A program made the position numbers and the translations under genes. Shown here in pieces: positions 23,086-32,945 of a stretch of 64,000 nt of DNA. Source of the stretch: Tragulus kanchil. Lineage: Eukaryota; Chordata; Mammalia; Artiodactyla; Tragulidae. The DNA lies in contig JAIOJX010000032.1 in NCBI GenBank assembly GCA_022376925.1, positions 199,760,939-199,824,938 on the forward strand. The letters are read 5' to 3'. The first letter of the stretch is position 1; each line of letters starts with the position of its first letter. Below the pieces are notes generated by a model. That model had not been told where the DNA came from. It saw only the letters and a list, made by a program, of their open reading frames with translations, and searched no databases.

Positions 23086-23568
23086 CTCCCCTTAGATACG
23101 CAGTGGACATATCACACCTAAGGGATGGATAGTATATATCAGGGGTGATGGAATCACTTTCAAAGTCAGATTGACAAAGACAGCGGCTTCTAGCTTGGTT
23201 ACCCCATCTCTCATTTACACTGAGGGAAGATAGCTACTATGCTGCAAGCTATTCTACAGAGAGGTCCACTTGCCAAGGAGCTGATGTATTTGGCCAAGAA
23301 TCTACAAGGAGCTAAGGCCTACCAACTGCAAGAGAAAGAAACTTAGAAGACAATCCCTCCCAAGTTGAGCCTTGAGACTGAAGCCCTGGCTGGCATCTTT
23401 ACTGCAACCTTTGAGGGACACTAAGAAAATCATCCAGCTATGCTACCTGGATTTCTGAGCCACAAAACTGTGATGAGTTATTACTGTTTGAAGAAGTTCA
23501 GTTTTAGATTAATTTGCTTTGCAGCAATAAATAATCCACATAACACTATTTTCTCCTTGCTACTCACC

Positions 23569-24463
23569 ATTATCTAAGAAGCAACCCCATGAAAGAAGAG
23601 TAACCAAGCACTGGGAATCAAGAATCAAGTGAGGGACAGCACCTCTCTTCTGGAGGCTGCCCTTATTCCCTAAGACAAGACTCCAACCCCTGAGGGAGTC
23701 TTTCACCACAGAGCTGCAGGATGCCCTTGTCTAGTGCAGCAGTACAGCTAGGAGGACCCTGCAGACCAAGTCTTAGTATTGATCATATCTCAGCTAACAC
23801 TACTACAGTTCAGTTGCCAAAGAGCCAGTAACATCTGACCTTCTGTTTTTCATTTCTACCATAAATTAGTTATTGCCTGGGAAGGGCATCTATCTCCTTT
23901 CCCTTTCCTGCCCCTCTCTCCACCACCACCATACGCACTGAGTCCCAGGAATAGCTCTTTGTAAAACTATCTGAAAAATACATTCAAACTTAGGCAAAAG
24001 GCAAAGTAGCAATTAAAGAAAAAAAGACCAAACCCGCAAAAAACTACTTGAAATAAATGCTACTGCCATAGTCCTCTGTGCAAGTAAATCTGGATGGAAT
24101 GAAATCAAACAGCATGCATTTGGCATCAGCTTATGTTTGAGCATTACAGGAAGAAAAATGAAAAATATGCCTTGGCAGAGAGTTACAAAAAGGAGGACTT
24201 AATTAAAGATCTGAAATGTACACCACTGGAACCAATTAATGATCATCAAGGAATTTGAAAAGGGGAGGACAGTACTAGAAATAGTCTGCAAAGTCAGAAT
24301 TTTAAGTGAAAGAGAAGAAATTCCATCCACAGTCCTCTGACCCAGTCAATTGGTAGGAAGCATTTATTTTATGTCTTCGAACAACTATTTACTAACTACC
24401 AATGGTCTACTGCCCTCAGAAGTTTATGGCCTCTCTTGGAAATCATGACATGTAAACCTTGAT

Positions 24464-24465
<2 letters not shown>
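23569..24465. other. Unique noncoding stretch
   Basis: I see neither a gene nor a repeat I can name. The first part is moderately GC-rich and the last part AT-rich. Confidence 0.45.

Positions 24466-24503
<38 letters not shown>
24466..24503. repeat. (TA)n microsatellite
   Basis: About 18 uninterrupted TA units lie just upstream of a BovB 3' fragment. The run is likely polymorphic. Confidence 0.95.
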
Positions 24504-24510
<7 letters not shown>

Positions 24511-24567
24511 GTGTGTCTCAAAACACAAGCTCTAGACACGGTTCAATGGCTTTGAAGTTCTTCAATG

Positions 24568-24850
24568 AGAAATCAACTTGAATATTCATTGGAAGGATTG
24601 ATGCTGAATCTGAAGCTCAAATATTTTAGTTACCTGATGCAAAGAGTCAACTCACTGGATGCTGGGAAATATTGAAGGCCAAAGGAGAAGGTGGTGACAG
24701 AGGATGAGATGGTTGTATGGCATCATCCACTCAATGGAGTAGGAGCAAACTCTGGGAGATAGTGAAGGACAGGGAAGCTTGGTGTGCTGCAATCCATGAG
24801 GTCACAAAGAGTTGGACACAACTGAGTGACTGAACAAGGAACAACAACAA
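24568..24850 (+). mobile_element. BovB LINE 3' end
   Basis: 'aatattcattggaaggattg', 'gatgctgggaaatattgaag', 'gacagaggatgagatggttg' and 'gagttggacacaactgagtg' follow the BovB 3' end in order. The copy is 5'-truncated. Confidence 0.88.
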
Positions 24851-24967
24851 CCCCATCTACCAGCCCATGTAGACATGAACATAGTCTCTCTCCAACAAGA
24901 AATTTGTACTCTGTACAAAATATGATAGTCAACTGAAATGGAGCAATTAATAGGTGGACCTTTCTTT

Positions 24968-25122
24968 GCATGCGTTCTCAGTTGTGTCTGATTCTTTGAA
25001 ACCCCACAGGCTGTAGCCAGACAGGCTCCTCTATCCATGGAATTTTCCAGGCAAGAAGAGTGGATTGCCATTTCCTACTCTAGGGGATCTTCCTGACCCA
25101 GGGATCAAACTCGCATCTCCTG
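24968..25122 (-). mobile_element. Bov-A2 SINE, minus strand, partial
   Basis: 'catgcgttctcagttgtgtc', 'ctgtagccagacaggctcct' and 'ggatcttcctgacccaggga' mark a reverse Bov-A2. The tRNA-like head is cut short near 25122. Confidence 0.85.
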
Positions 25123-25281
25123 CTGAACCTGAAACAAGGGGTTAAAAAAAAAAATGTATAAAGATCACACTGCAAATTAAAAGATTGTAAGTTCTGAAAA
25201 TATATTTGATTTTTACTTTTGTCTACATAAAAAGAGTGTCACCAGTTTATAATACAAAAAAAATGAAAATAGATATGTTGA

Positions 25282-25475
25282 GCGACTTCCCTTGTGGTCC
25301 AGTAGTTACAACATCATCTTCCAATGCAGAACATTTGGGTTTGATCCCTGGTCATGGAACTAAGATTCCATATGACTCAGGACCAGTACACCAAACAACA
25401 TCCAACAGAAGCAATGCTGCAACAAATTTAATAAATACCTTTAAAACAGTAAACATCAAAAAAAAAAGTCTTAAA
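25282..25475 (+). mobile_element. tRNA-derived SINE, short form
   Basis: The head 'gacttcccttgtggtccagt' and B-box-like 'ggtttgatccc' are followed by a short body ending 'aacaaatttaataaatacct' and an A-run. It is a diverged, short Bov-tA-type copy. Confidence 0.8.
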
Positions 25476-25742
25476 AAAATATGTATGGTGAGGCAGGAAG
25501 ACTCCCTTCCCTCTCCCCCACGTCTAATGGCTTTGCAAATTTGAGTCAAAGTATCCAATGGCAGAGGCTGGAGTGTGCCCAAGGAGGACTGGATCTTATC
25601 CTTGCTCTTCTATACCAAGTAGAAATCAATGCAGGCTTTTCTGCCACCTGCTTCTTTTGTCTCCACTCAAGCAAAACAAGGGGCTTATCTCCCTCACAGA
25701 TCAAAATATGAGATACGCCTCAGATATGTCTGCCTGTCAGAC

Positions 25743-26180
25743 TCATAAACACAACAAGGTAAGCTGGCAGCATTGAAGAGAGGCCCTGCTTTGGTTCATG
25801 GATTTCAGACTGCAACATCCATCAGCATAAAAACAAACGTCTCTAAACCACTGTCCTTGGAATAGGGCCCAACAGCATGGAGAGATGTGAGAAGAAGATA
25901 AAAACTCCCAAGGTTTGCTAAGGTTGTCTTTCATAATGAGAAATCGGCAGATACATTCAAGAGGGCTGTTAGGCAAATGAGAAGTATCCTTGTTGACTGA
26001 TAAGAGGTGGTGGTGGGGCGAAGATCCTGAAACACTGTTTATATTCCCAAGAACTGACACAGACTTCTGGTGTTTAGGTCGTGGTGCCCATGACAGCCAA
26101 ACTTTGGATCGAGGACGTCTGTCAAATCTATTTAACTCATCATACTTCTCTCTGAAATTAATCAGTAATGTGATAAACAT
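25743..26180 (-). other. Unexplained open frame of 145 codons outside repeats
   Basis: The reading frame is open on the minus strand over 438 bp of non-repeat DNA. Its first 45 residues are charged and basic (KYDELNRFDRRPRSK, then WLSWAPRPKHQKS). They follow a splice-acceptor-like pyrimidine-poor TTTCAG at about 26153-26158. The later half is cysteine- and serine-rich and looks random. I recognise no domain and see no good donor site. It could be a small exon, a decayed pseudogene or chance. The second rendering is at 26863-27300. Confidence 0.2.
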
Positions 26181-26207
26181 ACGATCCTCATTAAAAACAC
26201 ATTATCA

Positions 26208-26507
26208 GGGGCATCCCTGGTGGTCCAGTGGGTAAGGACACCGCCTTGCACTGAAAGGGGCACTGGTTCAATCCCTGGCCTGGGAAGATCCCACATGCCA
26301 CGGAGCGGCTGGACCGGTGTGTCCAATCACCGAGCCGGAGCTCTGGAGCGCATGCACCCAGAGCCAGTGCTCTGCGACAACAGAGGCCACTGCAATGGGA
26401 GGTCCACACGGGCCAAAGAACAAAGACGGATGAAAATAGAGAAATGAAAGACCAATAGAAGTGGCCCGCCCACCCCACTCCCTCCCCACCAAAAAGAAAA
26501 AAAAAAG
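26208..26507 (+). mobile_element. tRNA-derived SINE (extended-tail subtype), first rendering
   Basis: The head starts at 'ggcatccctggtggtccagt'. The extended segment with 'caaagacggatgaaaataga' precedes a C-rich stretch and an A-run. The left target word ACATTATCA precedes it at 26199-26207. A fuller rendering is at 27328-27651. Confidence 0.92.
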
Positions 26508-26518
26508 TACGTTATCAT

Positions 26519-26634
26519 GGGGCTTCCCTGGTGGTTCAGTGGGTGGACAGTCCACCTTGCAGTGTAAGAGGCACCAGTTCCATCCCTGGCCCGGGAAGGT
26601 CCCACATGCCCAGGAGTGGCTGGGCTTGTGTCTA
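26519..26634 (+). mobile_element. tRNA-derived SINE cut by tile joint
   Basis: The head of a second SINE begins immediately downstream of the first and breaks off at about 26634, where the tile pair joins. The whole element is visible at 27661-27921. Confidence 0.88.
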
Positions 26635-27327
26635 AGCAGTCGTCTAATGGCTTTGCAAATTTGAGTCAAAGTATCCAATGGCAGAGGCTGGAGTGTGCCC
26701 AAGGAGGACTGGATCTTATCCTTGCTCTTCTATACCAAGTAGAAATCAATGCAGGCTTTTCTGCCACCTGCTTCTTTTGTCTCCACTCAAGCAAAACAAG
26801 GGGCTTATCTCCCTCACAGATCAAAATATGAGATACGCCTCAGATATGTCTGCCTGTCAGACTCATAAACACAACAAGGTAAGCTGGCAGCATTGAAGAG
26901 AGGCCCTGCTTTGGTTCATGGATTTCAGACTGCAACATCCATCAGCATAAAAACAAACGTCTCTAAACCACTGTCCTTGGAATAGGGCCCAACAGCATGG
27001 AGAGATGTGAGAAGAAGATAAAAACTCCCAAGGTTTGCTAAGGTTGTCTTTCATAATGAGAAATCGGCAGATACATTCAAGAGGGCTGTTAGGCAAATGA
27101 GAAGTATCCTTGTTGACTGATAAGAGGTGGTGGTGGGGCGAAGATCCTGAAACACTGTTTATATTCCCAAGAACTGACACAGACTTCTGGTGTTTAGGTC
27201 GTGGTGCCCATGACAGCCAAACTTTGGATCGAGGACGTCTGTCAAATCTATTTAACTCATCATACTTCTCTCTGAAATTAATCAGTAATGTGATAAACAT
27301 ATGATCCTCATTAAAAACACATTATCA

Positions 27328-27651
27328 GGGGCATCCCTGGTGGTCCAGTGGGTAAGGACACCGCCTTGCACTGAAAGGGGCGCTGGTTCAATCCCTGGCC
27401 TGGGAAGATCCCACATGCCATGGAGCGGCTGGACCGGTGTGTCCAATCACCGAGCCGGAGCTCTGGAGCGCATGCACCCAGAGCCAGTGCTCTGCGACAA
27501 CAGAGGCCACTGCAATGGGAGGTCCACACGGGCCAAAGAACAAAGACGGATGAAAATAGAGAAATGAAAGACCAATAGAAGTGGCCCGCCCACCCCACTC
27601 CCTCCCCAACCCACCACCGCCCCCTCCACCACCAAAAAGAAAAAAAAAAGT
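27328..27651 (+). mobile_element. tRNA-derived SINE (extended-tail subtype)
   Basis: This is the fuller rendering of the 26208 element, with intact A- and B-box regions, the extended segment, a long CCNCC-rich stretch and an A-run. It is flanked on the left by ACATTATCA (27319-27327) and on the right by ACGTTATCA (27652-27660). Confidence 0.92.
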
Positions 27652-27660
27652 ACGTTATCA

Positions 27661-27921
27661 TGGGGCTTCCCTGGTGGTTCAGTGGGTGGACAGTCCACCT
27701 TGCAGTGTAAGAGGCACCAGTTCCATCCCTGGCCCGGGAAGGTCCCACATGCCCTGGAGTGGCTGGGCTGTTGTGTCCATCACCAGCCAGCGCTCTGGAG
27801 CGCATGTGCCCAGAGCTGGTGTTCTGTGGTGAGAGAGGCCACTGCAATGGGGGGCCTACACAGGCCAAAGAATAAAATACATATATATATAAAAGAGGCA
27901 TGATGGGGAAAAGAAAAAAAT
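27661..27921 (+). mobile_element. Second tRNA-derived SINE at the same target
   Basis: The element starts GGGGCTTCCCTGG and is more diverged in its body than its neighbour. It ends after 'caggccaaagaataaa', a short (TA)n and an A-run. The target word recurs at 27922-27930 as ACATTATCA, so the two SINEs share one target word present three times. Confidence 0.88.
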
Positions 27922-28104
27922 ACATTATCACTCAGATAATGATGATTATTCTTTAAAATATGTTGGATAAGTATCATTTCTATTTTACAAATGAGAAGAT
28001 AGCACCAAAAAATTTTAAATGTACAAAATGATATAACTATTTAGTAGAAAAAAGGGATGCACACATGTACTTTGCCTCAATCTAACTTATATATTTAGTC
28101 ACCA

Positions 28105-28370
28105 AGTGACTAAATACCTACTGTATGGAAGGTAATATGCTAGCAGATGGGAGTAATTCAAGTAATCCACTAAGTCTTATTTTATATAACAAAATAAATA
28201 TAATGCGCCAAGGTATTTTTCTAATCACTTTACAGAGGTTAACTTATTTAATCTTCCTAACAAGTCCTCCTGTGAAGTGGATACTGAGGCACAGAGAGGT
28301 TGCATAACTTGCCCACATAAAGTGCATGGCAGAGTTGGAGTGTGAACGCAGGTAGTTGGGTTGTAGAAAA
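28105..28370 (-). repeat. MIR SINE remnant
   Basis: 'aatcactttacagaggttaa', 'ttatttaatcttcctaacaa', 'actgaggcacagagaggttg' and 'gtgcatggcagagttggagt' reproduce the reverse complement of MIR in order. It is one of the best preserved MIRs in the window. Confidence 0.85.
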
Positions 28371-29005
28371 TGTTCTTTTTCTACTTTACTATGCTAACCT
28401 ACGAAGACTGGTCTTTGATAGGACCAAAGAGGAAATGAGTGTCAATAGAAATTGTGTGGATAGGAAGGAATGGAATGGAAATGAATCCTTCAATACATGC
28501 TGGTTTAGCTTTTAAAGAAAGGCTGGTAATAGTTGCAACAGGGACTAGAACCAGAATAGAACCTTAGTCCAAAGGGACTAAGAATAAAAGGCTTCACAGT
28601 ATACTGCCTCCAGTACAAAGAATTTTCCAGTTTCTTTAAGGATCTAAGCCTCCAAACATAGAGGTCCGGCAACCTCTATCACGGAGATTAACTAGGACTT
28701 TCATTTCAGCATTGATCTAATTCACACCCAGCAGGAGGAAAATGCTGATTTAATCTGCAATTTTCTTACACTGCCCAGTGAGATGTCTGTAAGAATAAAG
28801 GCCAATCTATCTCTAAGATACACATCTGCATCAGATGCCTATGGAAAACAGTTAAAGGCATGTCACTACTCTTGCATTCTAAAATTTATCTGTAGAATTG
28901 ATATTCGGGATCTCTAAAGTTTATGATCCATAGTATCTCCAGAAGATCAAGTTGAAAATATGCTGATTGTAGAGGGTGTGACTTCCAGCTTGAAAAAAAA
29001 AAAGA
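28371..29005. other. Unique noncoding stretch
   Basis: I see no gene and no repeat. The frames are short. An A-run at about 28993-29004 precedes the SINE at 29012. Confidence 0.45.
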
Positions 29006-29011
29006 AACACA

Positions 29012-29385
29012 GGACTTCTCTGCTGGTTCAGGGGTAAAGAATCCGCCGGCCAATGCACGGGACATAGGTTCAATCCCCATCCCAGAAGATTCCACATGCC
29101 ATGGTGTCACTAAGACCATGTGCCACAACTACTAAGCCCGTGAGCCTTAGAGCCCGTGCTCTGCAAGAGAAGCCCACTGAGTGAGAGCCCCATGCATCAC
29201 ACTCAGAGAGTAGTCTCCTGTTTGTGTAAGAACACAATGACAAAATAAACTCCTTTCCTAGTAGCTTGCTATTCATCATGGCATTGCATTCTTACAGTTT
29301 GCCGCAATTAGAGAAAGCCCATGGACAGCAATGAACACCCAGCACAGTCAACAATAAATAAATACATAAGTAAAAATCAAATTAA
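29012..29385 (+). mobile_element. tRNA-derived SINE (long form) carrying an internal insertion
   Basis: The head is 'ggacttctctgctggttcag' and the B-box-like part is 'aggttcaatcccc'. The body repeats 'gagcccgtgctctgcaagag' and 'gagagtagtctcctg'. It is then interrupted at 29225-29296 and resumes with 'gccgcaattagagaaagccc' and AATAAATAAATAC. Confidence 0.88.
29225..29296. mobile_element. 72-bp mini-insertion with inverted ends and 5-bp duplication
   Basis: The insert begins TGTAAGAACACAATG and ends CATTGCATTCTTACA, whose reverse complement is TGTAAGAATGCAATG. The termini therefore match in 13 of 15 positions. The SINE word GTTTG occurs at both sides, at 29220-29224 and 29297-29301, as a target duplication would. 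The family is unknown to me. Confidence 0.6.
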
Positions 29386-30082
29386 AAGAAAGAAAGAAAA
29401 CAGCATATAGAAGGCTCACGGTGGGAGGTGAAAACATACAGACCACACTGGCACAACAAGGGAGGGCGATGAGGTTGGAAGACAGAGCATAGGAACAATC
29501 ATTTTAGTCAAAAAACAGTGTCACCAGAATGAATTCTTCAACCCAGAAATAGCAATACCAGTATCTTGGTAGTCCTTGAGAGTCACTAAGCATTTGCATA
29601 TGCTTCATTGCATGTGGTTCTCACAACCATGTTATAAAATTAGCCTAATTATCAGCTAGGTCAGGCTGGTTGACCATTCAAGGTTGCAAATGATTTTACA
29701 TTAGAAGAGAGGCTTATTTCTATATTTTCAAATCACAACTACTGCATTCAACCCATTTTACTGCATGATGGCATTACATTTATATTTCAATCCGAACCAC
29801 TCAGTTTTCACATGAATTGGAGATCTGCAATGTTCACAATGTTTTTTTTTTTTTTTTTTTTAAGGAAACATAAAAACAGTATCTCCAGCCAGTGCTATCC
29901 ACTCTGTAGACAAACCCTGGAAAGTTTTAGCAAAGATCAGGACACCACCGATAAACACCTTACAGGAGTGCAAGTGCAAGCTGCCTAGTTACTTCCACAA
30001 TAGAATCTTAGGGGCTGGCAGTTTGTCTATGCTGACTTGTGGAAGCATATGTCAGTAGCTATATTATAGGTATTTATCAGCG
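29386..30082. other. Noncoding stretch with T-run
   Basis: A purine-rich simple stretch (GAAAGAAAGAAA) ends the SINE tail. A T-run lies at about 29841-29861. The part near 29570-29690 may be a decayed MIR. No gene is seen. Confidence 0.4.
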
Positions 30083-30094
30083 TCATAGACATTT

Positions 30095-30397
30095 TTTTAA
30101 AATTTATTTTTTATTTATTTACCTTTTGGGGGGTAAGGTGGGGAGGGAGGGGGTGGGTGAGCCACTTCTATTGGTCTTTCATTTCTCTATTTTCATCCGT
30201 CTTTGTTCTTTGGCTCCTGTGGGCCTCCCATCCCGGTGGCCTCTGCCGTCGCAGAGCTCCAGCTCGGTAATTGGACACATCAGTCCAGCTACTCCGTGGC
30301 ACGTGGGATCCTCCCAGGCCAGGGATCGAACCAGCGCCCCTTGCACTGCAAGGCAGTGTCCTTACCCACTGGACCACCAGGGGAAGGGGAAGCCCCT
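30095..30397 (-). mobile_element. tRNA-derived SINE (extended-tail subtype) with TSD, minus strand
   Basis: The head is at about 30380 and the A-rich end (TTATTTATTTT) at about 30105. The 12-bp duplication TCATAGACATTT lies at 30083-30094 and 30398-30409. An odd GGGGAAGGGGAAG stretch precedes the head on the right and may be an untemplated or slipped addition. Confidence 0.93.
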
Positions 30398-30409
30398 TCA
30401 TAGACATTT

Positions 30410-32522
30410 ATAAAAGCCAAAGAAACATTTTTCTCTTACTACCCTGCTTTGGGTCGAAGTGATTATTAAAAGAAAAATCAAGAACCATGATTCACTCAAG
30501 AACAGCAATAATGCTTCTCCCATACAATTAGTTAAAGAGCACATATTGGGTGAATGATCATCAAGGCCTTGTCAAGATCTTCTGAAATTTCAGAAAGGAA
30601 ATCTTAAAGTAGTACTTTATTATCTATGTATCTATCTATCCATTCATAAACTCATCCATTTATTCATCCACTCATTCTTCCAAATTTTATTTTACTGTGA
30701 ATTCAATGGTTGGGGGCCGACCGCTAATGATAATACATGAGAAAAGAAATGATTTTTATACCTTTGTCACTTTTAATATGCATTTCTCCAAATGAATTCA
30801 AAGTGTTGAACTGGAACAGTGTCAAAATTCAATATTGAATAAAATGTCTGAGAAGCCACCAAAGAAACACAGAGATATTTGATGGGGTTTTCAAGGACTC
30901 CACTTTCCAAAGATTCTCAAGTCCTTTCAAAGAAGAATAAGGAAGCCATGGAATTCAAAATAGATCAGCTTAGAATGTAAATGTGTAGAAAGAATTGAAC
31001 ACATTGCTCTAGGGCAAGAGGGTTTCCCAGACACAGACCTAATACAACCCCTACTGAGCCATCAAACTTAGTTCCACCCTGCGTTTCTGCTCTGTCCCTG
31101 AGATATCCTGACACATCTAAACACCTTCAAGAAGGATATTGAATACCATTGTAAATGATTGCAATTTATTTTTTCAAGGGTAGAACCTAAATTCTTCCAC
31201 AGTAAATACACTTGTGGGAACAGCTATAATAATTGCTATTATTAGGGCAATTTGTTTAAAACTCTATTGGTTTTGTTGCTGTTATTTTTAACTTAAGGCT
31301 TGCTTATTTTACTTTCTCTATCAGAAAAGAGGAAGGCAAAAAAAAAAAAAGGGCAAAGGATATTCAGATATGGAATAACAGCAAAGAGAAAGCAAAATTT
31401 GAAATTTCCAACTGTCTGATTACATGCAAATATCTCTAAAAGGGAAAATAATAAAGAAACACACAAGAGGAGAAAAATGGGGAAACAGGTTATTAAGGAA
31501 GTCTTTAACTGTCGTGAGAGTATTGTTCAAAGTTTTCTAAATGATACTGAAGAATCTTTCATTACTTAGGGTTATCAAATATCATAGAACTGTGACATGT
31601 TTCTTTTTACACATTCAGCTGACTTGAAGTGGTGAGTTGTGTTGGAAGTACTCCTAAATTTGCCATTTCCTTTTTTCTCCCTTCCTCTTCAAGGAATACA
31701 GAAGAATTCTACCCCTCTCTATCACCATGCAATCTGAAGATCAATGGTTTAGATTAGAATCACAGAGAGTTGTGTTTGTTTTAATGTCAAGAGTGTTATG
31801 GAAACTGACAGTCAAATTATCAATTTACAGGATGCCTGCTATCATTCAGAACAAACACAAGAGGCTTGTGTACAATGCAGTGGCCAATTAGAGGGTCATC
31901 ACATGCTTCCTAACTTGTGACAGTGATTTGACAAATGAATGAAATCCAACACATATAAAACACTCAGTCTTGAGCAAAGAATAAGAGGTAGAGATGGAAG
32001 GAAAGATACAGAAAAAAGAAGTTGACTATCATAGCCCGCTTATCCTGAACAGCGCTCTTATAAATTTCCATATTGTTTTCTCTTGTCAAAGCACTTTCAT
32101 CCACGACAATTCCAAACACAGGCATAGAAGAGGTCCTGAGGTTACATGTCCTGCAATCATTGTCTAGAATTATAAATCTATCACATTTTCCAGGTTGGAA
32201 GCAAAATGCCCTCCTAGCTGTGCAGCATGATGCATTTTTTTTTAAAGACCATAATGTGCAGCAATTTAATCACCAGGGACCAGATACTGGTACTCAAATG
32301 TGACTTTCACAGAAAGTTCCTCGAAGATTCAATTCCCACAGGATAAACACTAAAAAGTAACAGTCACAGCCTTATAATTTATCAGAAAAATAGTCTCTTC
32401 TCTGACCATTCTTTGTAAAGTTTTAACTTCTCAAACTCTATCCCTTTTCCCCACTTTATTTCTCTCTGTAGAATTTAGCACTATCTAGTAAGTCATAGGT
32501 CATGGTCATCAAATAGTAAAAG
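30410..32522. other. Long unique noncoding stretch
   Basis: It holds an ATCT/CATT-type degenerate microsatellite at about 30622-30685 and an A-run at about 31340-31352. I see no gene and no recognisable mobile element. The 76-codon frame at 32073-32303 contains a lysine/phenylalanine homopolymer and no motif. Confidence 0.45.
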
Positions 32523-32945
32523 GCCCTTATAGTCAAAGCTATGGTTTTTCCAGTAGTCATGTATGGATGTGAGAGTTGGACTATAAAGAAAGCTGAGCAC
32601 TGAAGAATTAATGCTTTCAAAATGTGGTGCTGAAGAAGACTCTTGAGAGTCCCTTGAATGGCAAGGGGAACAAACCAGTCAATCCTAAAGGAAATCTACC
32701 CTGAATAGTCTTTGGAAGGACAGATGCTGAAACGGCTCCAATATGCTGGACACCTGATGTGAACAGCTGACTCACTGGAAAAGACCAATGCTGGGAAAGA
32801 CCGAAGGCACAAGGAGAAGGGGTGCCAGAGGATAAGATGGTATCACTGACTCAATGGACATGAATTTGAATAAACTTGGGGAGATAGTAGAGTACAGAGG
32901 AGCCTGGTGTGCTGCAGTTGGACGTGACTTAGTGACCAAACAACA
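32523..32945 (+). mobile_element. BovB LINE 3' end
   Basis: 'gtcatgtatggatgtgagag', 'gaagactcttgagagtccct', 'gatgctgaaacggctccaat', 'gactcaatggacatgaattt' and 'gcagttggacgtgacttagt' follow BovB in order. Stops and indels break the reverse-transcriptase end. The last 170 bp recur at 33895-34060 through tile pair 9. Confidence 0.9.

Larger units (their letters stand above)
21202..23568. repeat. Tandem copy pair 7
   Basis: Copy one is 21202-22384 and copy two is 22385-23568, abutting exactly, offset 1183 bp. I noticed a single substitution (T at 21650, C at 22833) in almost 1.2 kb, so this is the cleanest pair. The 60-codon frames at 21519 and 22702 are the same sequence. Confidence 0.92.
25521..27770. 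repeat. Tandem copy pair 8
   Basis: Copy one is 25521-26634 and copy two is 26641-27770, offset 1120 bp. Copy one lacks part of a C-rich low-complexity stretch (26480-26492 against 27600-27630) and ends inside a SINE. Three substitutions fall at CpG sites (26182, 26262 and 26301 against 27302, 27382 and 27421). Confidence 0.92.

Noticed and set aside
6371..23568. A real satellite or tandem array with a 1.1-kb monomer
   Set aside because: The units of different pairs have unrelated sequence. Each occurs only twice, or three times where joins chain.
24466..24503. A CRISPR-like or regulatory repeat
   Set aside because: It is a plain (TA)n microsatellite, and no spaced repeats of CRISPR form occur anywhere in the window.
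27311..27931. The longest open frame of the window, 206 codons on the minus strand
   Set aside because: It runs antisense through the two adjacent SINEs at 27328-27921 and their A-rich joint. Similar frames appear at every SINE of this type, so it is not a gene.
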